Below, one piece after another: positions 43,701 through 51,500 of a DNA stretch of 59,946 nt (position 1 is its first letter; every line of letters starts with the position of its first letter). Source of the DNA: Anaerolineae bacterium (lineage in GTDB: Bacteria > Chloroflexota > Anaerolineae > Aggregatilineales > Phototrophicaceae); assembly GCA_025454525.1 (NCBI GenBank), contig JALOOG010000026.1, positions 1 through 59,946 on the forward strand, given 5' to 3'. The notes under the pieces were generated by a model. The model was not told the origin of the DNA and made no database searches. It saw nothing but the letters and a program-made list of their open reading frames with translations. The translations under genes and the position numbers were made by a program.

Positions 43701-46686
43701 CATTGAACCGTTACCCGATCCGAATCAACCGGATAGCAGCGCATTGCTACAAAGTTTAGAGATCGCCTTGAATCAATTGCGTGATCATCAACATGAGACG
43801 CAACAAGCGCAAGAACAATTCCAACAGAATCAAGCGGAATATTTCCGCATCTTCTTCCAACTGACCCAACAGCAACAGCAGATGATGGGGAGCGTTTCGC
43901 CGCAAGTGATGGACTCGATCACCCAAAGCATGATGCGTTTCCATGATCACCAAGCGGAAACACTCCGGTTACATGAGCGTTTTGTGCAAGAACAATCCAC
44001 CATCGCGCACACCCTGTTAGAGGTGATCCGACAACAATATGCGGCCCTAGCCCATGCGCCGGCCGTCGCTGTGCCGACCTTGACTCGTCCAGCGATCGTT
44101 AAACCCGCGCCGGCCCCAGTCCAACCCGTGACTCAAGCGATCGTTCCCACGCCTGCTCCGGTGGTGAGCGCGCCCATTGCGCCTAGCGCACCTGTGACTG
44201 TAGCTGTCTCAAGCGGTGGCGTTGACCTCAAAGCATTAGAATCCGCGATGTTACGGATTGTCGGTGATAAAACTGGTTATCCGATGGACATGCTAGAACT
44301 TGACATGGACATGGAAGCGGACTTGGGCATCGACTCGATCAAACGGGTGGAGATCTTGGGCGCGATGCGCGATGATTTCCCGAATTTACCGCAATTCAGT
44401 CCAGAAGAATTAGGCGAATTACGTACCTTACGGCAAATTGTCGATTACATGCGCGCATCAGTGAGCGGTCAACCGACTCCGCCCCCCGCGCCACAAGGCG
44501 GTCATCCCCCAGTGAAAGTCGAAGTTACACCGACTCCAGTCCATGCGGCTGTTCCAGTGAGTGCGGCAAGTACAGGGGGAGTCAATTTACAAGCGCTAGA
44601 ATCCGCGATGTTACGGATCGTCGGTGATAAAACCGGCTACCCGTCGGACATGCTTGAGCTTGACATGGATATGGAAGCGGATCTCGGAATCGACTCGATC
44701 AAACGGGTCGAGATCTTAGGCGCGATGCGCGATGATTTCCCGAATCTACCGCAATTCAGTCCAGAAGAATTAGGTGAATTACGCACCTTACGGCAAATTG
44801 TCGATTACATGCGCGCTTCAGTGAGTGGACATGCCACGCCCATGCCGACTCCGGTGATCACCCCGATAACACCGCCGCCAGCACCTACTCCCACCCCTGT
44901 AGCCAGTGGGGTGAATGGGAGCGGAGTCAACGCGCAAGCGTTAGAAGCCGCGATGTTACGGATTGTCGCCGATAAAACCGGGTATCCATCGGATATGCTA
45001 GAGTTAACGATGGACATGGAAGCAGATCTTGGCATCGACTCGATCAAGCGCGTAGAGATCTTAGGCGCGATGCGTGATGAGTTTCCACAATTGCCGCAAT
45101 TCAGCCCGGAAGAATTAGGTGAATTACGCACCTTAGGCCAAATCGTCGATTACATGCGTCAAGCGGTCAACGCAGGCCATAGCCAACCTGTCAACACGCC
45201 TGTTACCGCCCCGGCACCCGTAGGGACGATCGCCGCTCCTTCTCACGATGGAGTCAATGCACAAGCGCTAGAATCCGCGATGTTACGGATCGTGGCCGAT
45301 AAAACCGGTTATCCGGCGGACATGCTAGAGTTAACGATGGACATGGAAGCCGATCTTGGCATCGACTCGATCAAGCGCGTGGAGATCTTAGGCGCGATGC
45401 GTGATGAGTTCCCACAATTGCCGCAATTCAGCCCGGAAGAATTAGGCGAATTACGCACTTTGGGTCAAATTGTCGATTACATGCGTCAAGCGGTCAACGG
45501 CGGTCATCAACCTACCCCCACACCCACACCAAGCGCCCCCGCGCCACAAACTGCTAACGCGCCTGTTAATGCGGTGAGCGCACCGAATGGCAACGGATCG
45601 CCAAGTGGTGGTGGTATTGACTTGAGCGCGTTACAAGCGGCGATGTTGCGGATCGTGGCCGATAAAACCGGTTATCCGGCGGACATGCTAGAGTTAACGA
45701 TGGACATGGAAGCCGATCTTGGGATCGACTCCATCAAGCGCGTGGAGATCTTAGGCGCGATGCGTGATGAGTTCCCACAATTGCCGCAATTCAGCCCGGA
45801 AGAATTAGGCGAATTACGCACTTTGGGTCAGATTGTGGATTATATGCGGGCTTCTATGCAGGAGGTGAAAGGCGCTGATCACAGTGCCACCTTTCGTGCC
45901 GAATCCGCATTGATGGACATGACTCATAACCAAGTCAACGAGCTGTTGCCTGTAACCCCCATGCCCACCGATCACGGCATTCAACGGAGTGTCGTTGAGC
46001 GGCGTTACTTGCCGACTCCTGATTGGTTTGATTTTTCGATAGCACCCGGTAGTGTATGTGTGATCACGGATGAAGGGACACCCTTAACCGCCGAAATTGC
46101 ACAACAGATACGCGCTCAAGGGTGGCAAGTTGTGGTTTTAAGCTTCCCGCAAACCTTGATCGCGACACAAGCATCGTTACCACAAGGTGTTACCCGCATG
46201 ACCTTAGCGGATATGAGCGAGACGGCCTTGCAGACCACCTTGAAACAGATCGGGAATATCGGGGCGTTTGTCCACCTGAATCCGACCGCTAACCTCCATA
46301 ACGGCACACTGTTTATCCAACATGAAAAAGCGATCGTTAAACACGTTTTCTTGATCGCGAAGCATCTCAAAGCGGCCCTAAATGCCAATCAAAGCGGCCG
46401 TAAAGCGTTTATCACACTCACCCGTTTAGATGGCGCACTTGGCACCGATGCCTCCAACGCTTACGGCACGATCACCGGGGGGTTGTTCGGGTTGGTGAAA
46501 ACGCTCAACTTGGAATGGGAACAGGTCTTTTGTCGTGCCTTAGACTTTACACCGACGGCCGCGGCAAACCAAATCGCACAAGACCTGATCGCCGAATTAC
46601 ACGATCCAAATCGCCTAATTACTGAAGTGGCTTATGGGCCACAGGGACGTGCGACCTTAATCGCACGCAAAACCGAGTTCGCTTAA
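40708..46686 (+). CDS. pfaA: PfaA-like polyunsaturated fatty acid synthase subunit: KS-AT-5xACP-half KR
   Basis: 1992 residues from GTG 40708, after TTAGGAAA. The ketosynthase (8-455) has Cys211 (DAACASS), His346 (EAHGTGT) and His386 (SQIGHTKAAAG). The acyltransferase (about 575-880) has Ser682 in GHSFGEVSALWAAG, the PfaA-type motif for malonyl transfer. A Pro/Gln-rich region with coiled-coil character (925-1165) is followed by five near-identical ACPs with G-I-D-S-I-K and serines 1210, 1330, 1445, 1554 and 1675. The last ~270 residues match the structural, non-catalytic half of a ketoreductase. Known PfaA proteins continue through the catalytic KR and a DH; here those are in the next gene. 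The system would elongate malonyl units iteratively in the cytosol. The product (PUFA, or another long lipid as in hgl-type synthases) cannot be read from sequence. Confidence 0.93.
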   Translation: MTLNTQLRHNPIAIIGMGALFPQARNLREFWNNIIGKVDSITDVPETHWKIEDYYDPDPTTPDKTYCKRGGFLPEVDFDPMEFGLPPNILEVTDVSQMLGLLVAKEALQDAGYLNTTPEVRERMGIVLGVGGGQKQIVPLSSRLQYPVWREVLLASGVSEQDAETIIEKIKLAYIRWEENSFPGMLGNVIAGRIANRFDLGGINCVTDAACASSMSALKLALSELTEGRADMMITGGVDTDNSIVMYMNFSKTPAFTRGDVPRPFDAKSDGMMVGEGIGMIILKRLDDAIRDGDKIYAVIKGIGSSSDGRFKSIYAPRGEGQEKALKRAYEDAGFSASTVALFEAHGTGTIAGDTTEVTTAVRYLNSIDPRKQHIALGSVKSQIGHTKAAAGAAGLIKVALALHHKTIPPTLNVTEPNPKFDLETSAFYINTESRPWVREGDTPRRAGVSSFGFGGTNFHVVLEEYTGDHQGAYRLHQNAQMVIFHAPSPAHLQTTIAEAMQALKGDDADRHFLNYVQASRQPNIPTQNARVGFVASDPAEAVTLLSAAADLLKSKADADEWQHPKGVFYRRNSLNLAGRVVALFAGQGSQYLEMGRELALNFPDMREAFGQIDTLLERDGKTTLSNVVYPRPAFSDTEKQTQEAQLQSTDYAQPSIGAISAGMFKILQRAGFRPDFTAGHSFGEVSALWAAGVLNDADYYTLVKARGAAMARPNDPHFDAGTMLAVTGDVPAIEREAANLAGIKVANRNSRTQVVLAGATKDILNAEAALKAKGYRTVLLNVAAAFHTPLVGHAQKPFAQAINNVTFNAPKSKVYANATAQPYPADPAQMKQMLGDHILQSVLFRDQIENIYAAGGYLFVEFGPRNVLTNLVKDILTDKPHVAIALNPSRQKDSDRQFREGVVQLAVLGLNLNNIDPYHQDPEYPAKKKAMTVKLNGAAFISDKTRQAYQNALSDGFQVVTPVSQDQTPTFPQPQPMPMPQPQTVPSPQIEPLPQPDIEPLPDPNQPDSSALLQSLEIALNQLRDHQHETQQAQEQFQQNQAEYFRIFFQLTQQQQQMMGSVSPQVMDSITQSMMRFHDHQAETLRLHERFVQEQSTIAHTLLEVIRQQYAALAHAPAVAVPTLTRPAIVKPAPAPVQPVTQAIVPTPAPVVSAPIAPSAPVTVAVSSGGVDLKALESAMLRIVGDKTGYPMDMLELDMDMEADLGIDSIKRVEILGAMRDDFPNLPQFSPEELGELRTLRQIVDYMRASVSGQPTPPPAPQGGHPPVKVEVTPTPVHAAVPVSAASTGGVNLQALESAMLRIVGDKTGYPSDMLELDMDMEADLGIDSIKRVEILGAMRDDFPNLPQFSPEELGELRTLRQIVDYMRASVSGHATPMPTPVITPITPPPAPTPTPVASGVNGSGVNAQALEAAMLRIVADKTGYPSDMLELTMDMEADLGIDSIKRVEILGAMRDEFPQLPQFSPEELGELRTLGQIVDYMRQAVNAGHSQPVNTPVTAPAPVGTIAAPSHDGVNAQALESAMLRIVADKTGYPADMLELTMDMEADLGIDSIKRVEILGAMRDEFPQLPQFSPEELGELRTLGQIVDYMRQAVNGGHQPTPTPTPSAPAPQTANAPVNAVSAPNGNGSPSGGGIDLSALQAAMLRIVADKTGYPADMLELTMDMEADLGIDSIKRVEILGAMRDEFPQLPQFSPEELGELRTLGQIVDYMRASMQEVKGADHSATFRAESALMDMTHNQVNELLPVTPMPTDHGIQRSVVERRYLPTPDWFDFSIAPGSVCVITDEGTPLTAEIAQQIRAQGWQVVVLSFPQTLIATQASLPQGVTRMTLADMSETALQTTLKQIGNIGAFVHLNPTANLHNGTLFIQHEKAIVKHVFLIAKHLKAALNANQSGRKAFITLTRLDGALGTDASNAYGTITGGLFGLVKTLNLEWEQVFCRALDFTPTAAANQIAQDLIAELHDPNRLITEVAYGPQGRATLIARKTEFA

Positions 46687-46702
46687 ATCACAGCAATACA
46701 AC

Positions 46703-46730
46703 AGGGGCGGGTATCAGAAAACCCGCCCCT
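46703..46730 (+). other. Intercistronic hairpin between the two halves of the PfaA-like synthase
   Basis: Ten-base GC-rich stem AGGGGCGGGT (46703-46712) / ACCCGCCCCT (46721-46730), eight-base loop, no T-tract. The ribosome site GGGAG of the next gene starts six bases later. It may tune read-through or mRNA stability rather than end the transcript. Confidence 0.7.
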
Positions 46731-46749
46731 TCACTGGGAGATTGTTTTC

Positions 46750-48480
46750 ATGCCAAAGATCAATTCCTCAACCGTCTTTATCGTTAGCGGTGGTGCAAAA
46801 GGCATCACCGCTCGTTGTGTGGTTGAGTTAGCCAAATTTTACCGCTGTAAATTTATCCTTTTGGGGCGTTCTGCCCTCAAAGACAGCGAACCCGCATGGG
46901 CGCAAGGGGTTCAGACCGACGCAGAACTCAAAAAGCGGGCAATGGCCGATATGCAAGGGCGTGGTGAAAAACCCACCCCTGCCGCGGTCAATAAAGCGAT
47001 CAATGCGGTTTATTCACAACGCGAGATCGTCGATACTTTACAAGACATTCAAGCGGCCGGTGGACAAGCGATCTACCTAAGCGCCGATATTACCGATGCG
47101 AACGCCGTTAAAACCGCTGTACAGTCCGCGTCCCATTTTGGGCAAATTAGCGGCATTATCCATGGCGCAGGCAATTTAGCCGATAAGTTGATCGAAAACA
47201 AAAGTGAAGCCGATTTTGAGTGGGTTTATTCTGCCAAGGTAGACGGACTCGAACACTTACTCAACGCGATCGCCCCTTCACAATTGGATTATCTGGTGTT
47301 GTTCTCCTCTGTGGCCGGCTTTTATGGCAACATTGGACAAGCCGATTATGCCTTAGCCAATGAGATCCTCAATAAAACCGCGCATCGTTTCCAAGCCCTT
47401 TATCCCCATACCCGCGTGGTTTCGATCAATTGGGGACCATGGGACGGCGGCATGGTGACACAACAACTACGGGATTATTTCAACAAACTCAACATCAAAA
47501 TTATCCCCGTTGAAGTCGGGACACGCATGTTGATCCACGAATTAGAGGCCGAACCTAAGGCGACTCAAGTGGTGATCGGAAGTCCGATCGTTGCGCCCCC
47601 CACCCCACAAAGCCCGGAATTGATCACACATCAGATCAAACGTAAATTAGCGCTAAAGGCGAGTCCGTTCTTACAAGATCATGTGGTGGATGAAAAAGCG
47701 GTGTTGCCAATGGTTGCAGCGATGTCTTGGATGTCTAGCACCGCCGAAGGGATCTATCGCGGTTATCGTTATTACGGTTTTGACCATTACAAAGTCCTCA
47801 AAGGCATTGTCTTTGACCAGACCCTCGCGGATGAGTATGTGCTGGATCTAAAAGAAGTGAGTAAATCACCGGAAAAAATCGTGCTTGAGGCGATGATCCG
47901 TAGCGAACAAAACGGTAAACCGCGTTTCCATTACAGCGCACAACTCACCTTACTTCAAGAGATCCCCGTCCCACCACGCCATGAAATCCCACAATATGCC
48001 GACGCGAATCGCACACCGATCCCCGGTCAAGTGTTGTATAACAATGGAACTTTGTTTCATCGTTTTAGCTTTCAGGGTGTGCAGGAAGTCACGATGATCA
48101 GCCGTGAAGGATTAACGATGCGTTGCTCTTTAGAGCCGATCGATCTGCGCTATCAAGGTCAATTTCCGGTGCAGGCCTTTAACTACTTCATGGCCGATAT
48201 TGGTTTACAAGCGATTGGGATTTATGCCCGACATTTCTATGACGCGGGCAGTTTACCCTTGCGCGCCATGCACGGCGAACATTTTATGAATGTGGACTTT
48301 GGCCAAACCTTTTTTGTGACCATGCGGGTCTTGTCTGCTACCTCCACCGATATTTCGGCGGAGATCATCCTCTACGATGAGCATCAGCGCATCTATATGA
48401 TCGTCTCCGATATTGCCGTGACCATGAGTAAAAACTTGAATCCGATGTTTTTACGCAATCGGTTGCCGGAAACGCTTTGA
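46750..48480 (+). CDS. Ketoreductase-dehydratase subunit (C-terminal part of a PfaA-like synthase)
   Basis: 576 residues. It begins directly with the catalytic KR Rossmann domain: 'VFIVSGGAKGITARCVVELA', 'LLGRSAL', 'GQISGIIHGAG', Ser in 'VLFSSVAGFYGNIGQ', Tyr in 'ADYALANEILN', and 'SINWGPWDGGMV'. From ~300 to the end is a PKS-DH-like hot-dog region: 'SPFLQDHVVDEKAVLPMVAA' matches the 'DH….VLP' dehydratase entry seen at the C-terminus of PfaA. Together with the end of the previous gene it makes one complete KR, so the two products must associate. It reduces the beta-keto intermediate with NADPH and likely begins dehydration. GGGAG at 46736-46740 shows it is a separate, translated gene and not a frameshift. 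Confidence 0.9.
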   Translation: MPKINSSTVFIVSGGAKGITARCVVELAKFYRCKFILLGRSALKDSEPAWAQGVQTDAELKKRAMADMQGRGEKPTPAAVNKAINAVYSQREIVDTLQDIQAAGGQAIYLSADITDANAVKTAVQSASHFGQISGIIHGAGNLADKLIENKSEADFEWVYSAKVDGLEHLLNAIAPSQLDYLVLFSSVAGFYGNIGQADYALANEILNKTAHRFQALYPHTRVVSINWGPWDGGMVTQQLRDYFNKLNIKIIPVEVGTRMLIHELEAEPKATQVVIGSPIVAPPTPQSPELITHQIKRKLALKASPFLQDHVVDEKAVLPMVAAMSWMSSTAEGIYRGYRYYGFDHYKVLKGIVFDQTLADEYVLDLKEVSKSPEKIVLEAMIRSEQNGKPRFHYSAQLTLLQEIPVPPRHEIPQYADANRTPIPGQVLYNNGTLFHRFSFQGVQEVTMISREGLTMRCSLEPIDLRYQGQFPVQAFNYFMADIGLQAIGIYARHFYDAGSLPLRAMHGEHFMNVDFGQTFFVTMRVLSATSTDISAEIILYDEHQRIYMIVSDIAVTMSKNLNPMFLRNRLPETL

Positions 48481-48495
48481 TTTTTGCCCATCGGC

Positions 48496-48517
48496 GGGAC
48501 GAGAGGCTTCTCGTCCC
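48496..48517 (+). other. Second intercistronic hairpin in the Pfa operon
   Basis: Nine-base perfect stem GGGACGAGA (48496-48504) / TCTCGTCCC (48509-48517), four-base loop, followed by TGCCTC rather than T. It lies between the KR-DH and PfaC-like genes. GACGAGAAG recurs just downstream next to the start. Confidence 0.7.
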
Positions 48518-48547
48518 TGCCTCACATGACGAGAAGTGTTTAGATCC

Positions 48548-51500
48548 ATGACTATGAGTGCCTATCACGATAAAATTGCAATTATCGGGGTGGCGTGCCT
48601 ATTTCCCGGTGCGTCTACCCCTCAAGAATTTTGGCAAAACCTCGTTGAGGGGAAAAATGTCACCTCGGCCGCGAGTGCGACCGAATTTCGCGAGCTTTAT
48701 TATGATCCGGCTAAACAACGCCGCGATACCTCCTATTTCACCCGTGGCGGTTATGTCCGTCAATTTGACCCGAATAACCCATTAGATCGTGCCTTTCAAT
48801 GGTCATTATATGTGGCCGAAGAAGCCCTTAAAGACAGTGGTTATCGGCAGCGCGGCGATCTGTTGGCGCGCACGGGCTTGATTTTAGGCAATTTGTCTTT
48901 TCCAACCCGCGACTCACATCAATTGTTTGCATCGTTATACGATCAACCGATGACCGAGGCGATCGCCGCCCTGTTAGATCGTCCTGTAACATTGAACAAT
49001 GTCACCGATACCCGTCAAGTGGATCTGTTGAATGCCTTGACCGCGGGTTTACCCGCCGCCTATGTCAGCCAACGGATCGGCTTAGGGGTGACTGAATTTG
49101 CGATCGATGCCGCTTGTGCTTCTTCACTTTATGCGATGGGACTCGCCTGTGATTATTTAGGCGCGGGCAAAGCGGATCTGATGTTAGCCGGAGCGGTCAG
49201 TGCCGCCGATCCCTTATTTGTCAACATGGGTTTTACCAATTTTGGCGCATATCCGGATAAAAATGACTCGCGTCCGTTAGACTCGAATTCAGGCGGTTTG
49301 ATCTCAGGTGAAGGCGCGGGCATGTTTGTCTTAAAACGCTATAGCGACGCGCTCCGCGATGGAGATCGCATTTACGCGGTGATCACCGGAGTCGGCTTAG
49401 CCAACGATGGGCGCGGTAAACACCCCTTGACCCCGAATCCCCGTGGCCAAATTTTGGCCTTTCAGCGCGCTTATGCCAATGGTGATCTTGATCCCGCCTT
49501 GGTGCAATATGTCGAATGCCATGCCAGCGGCACCCCCCTAGGTGATAAAACCGAGATCAACTCATTAGATGACTTTTTCGGCGGGCGTGGTTCAAAAGCA
49601 CCGTTGATCGGGTCGGTGAAGTCAAATATGGGCCATCTGCTCACTACGGCCGGCATGGCCAGTATGCTTAAAGTTATTTTGAGTATGCACCATGGACTGA
49701 TTCCGGCTACGATCGGCGTAACACAACCGCTTACTTCGCAAAATCATACCTTTGGCACAGGGCAAATTGTCGCACAAAATACCCCTTGGGCCGTCGATAA
49801 TCGGATCGCCGGAGTCAATGCTTTTGGCTTTGGGGGGGTGAGCGCGCACTTGGTTTTGACACAATCGGCACAACCTTACCCTACCCCCGCCTATCGTCCG
49901 GCCAAACTAGCGGTGATCGGCATGGATGCTCATTTCGGGCCGGTAGAAGGTGTGAAAGCATTCGCCCAAACGATCTACAACGGCACACAACATTTTATCC
50001 CCTTGCCGCCGAAACGTTGGAAAGGGATGCACACCGCTGAGGCACCATTAGGCGCGTATATTGACTCGTTTGATGTCGATTTTATGCGCTTTAAAGTCCC
50101 ACCGAAAGAGGATGATCAACCGATCCCCCAACAACTGCTGTTGTTAAAAGTGGCCGATCAAGCGGTACAAGATGCTGGTTTACATGAAGGCGATAATGTG
50201 GCGGTGATCGTCGCTGTCGGGACAGAGTTAAGCTTACATCAATACCGCGGCCGTCTCGACCTCTCTTGGAAATTACCAGACGCACTTGCACAATCTGGGA
50301 TCGCGCTGCCACATGAGCAGTACGATGCACTTGAAGGCATTGCCAAAGACGCACTCAACCCACCCGCGCAAGTGAATCAGTACACAAGCGCGATCGGAAA
50401 CATCGTAAGCAGTCGAGTATCGGCGTTATGGAACTTCTCTGGCCCGGCGTTTACGCTCTCATCGGAAGAAAATTCGACGTTTAAGGCCTTAGAAGTAGCG
50501 GGGTTACTTCTGGCAGATGATGCGATCGACGCGGTGGTGATCGGCGCGGTAGATCTGGCCGGCGGGTTAGAAAGTGTCATGTTGCGTCGGGAATTGCATC
50601 CGATCAACAGCGGAACACAAACCTTAAGTTTTGATCAAAACGTCAACGGTTGGATGGTCGGTGAAGGCGCGGGCGCGATCGTCTTAAAACGTGCCGATCG
50701 GGTTCGCAAAGAAGATCAAGTTTATGCGGTGATCGATAGTGTGGCCTTGGTCAAAGGGGGTGACACCGCCATTGAACAAGCTGCCGGACGTGCCATGAGC
50801 GAAGCGCAAATCACCGTTGATCAGATCGGCTATGTTGAAGCGCATGGAAGCGGGATTACCGAAGAAGATCGCGCCGAGATCATCGGGTTAAATCGAGTCT
50901 ATCGCGGTCAACGGGAACACATCGCGATCGGGAGTATCAAAGCGAACATCGGGAACACCTTCGCCGCATCGGGCATGGCGAGTTTGATCAAGTCGATTTT
51001 ATGTCTGTACTATCGCATGATCCCACAAACGCCGAATTGGTCAACACCAAAACAAGCCGATATGTGGTCAGAGACGTTCTATGTTCCCCAAGAGTCGCGT
51101 ACATGGATCAGCAATGGTCGGCGTTATGCCGCGATCAACGGCTTAGGCATAGATGGGACGGCCGCGCATGTGATCTTATCCGAAGGCACACATCATCGCG
51201 ATCTTGATTACCTACAAAGCAAACCGCTCCAATTGATCTTGATCGATGGTGATACCAAAGCGGGCCTGATGGGTCGTTTAGGTCAAATGGAAACCGCGCT
51301 GAATGAAGGAAACGCCTTGCCCATTTTAGCGAGACGTGCCTTTAACGTTTACCGTAATCGATCCTTTGTCTTGGCTTTAGTCTCTAAAGATCGGGATGGA
51401 TTGCGGAAAGAGATCGAAGCGGCCAAAAAAGCCTTGATGCAAGCGGATGAGTGGCAAACGCCCGCCGGAAGTTATTTCACGGCAAATCCGGTGGGACAAG

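Noticed and set aside
44218-45860. Tandem ~360-bp DNA repeats as a mobile or CRISPR-like array
   Set aside because: They are five repeated ACP domains of the PfaA-like protein, with spacers that are coding Pro-rich linkers.
46687-46749. Frameshift or sequencing error splitting PfaA
   Set aside because: There is a proper stop, a hairpin, a ribosome site and an ATG; no single indel joins the two frames without deleting this element.
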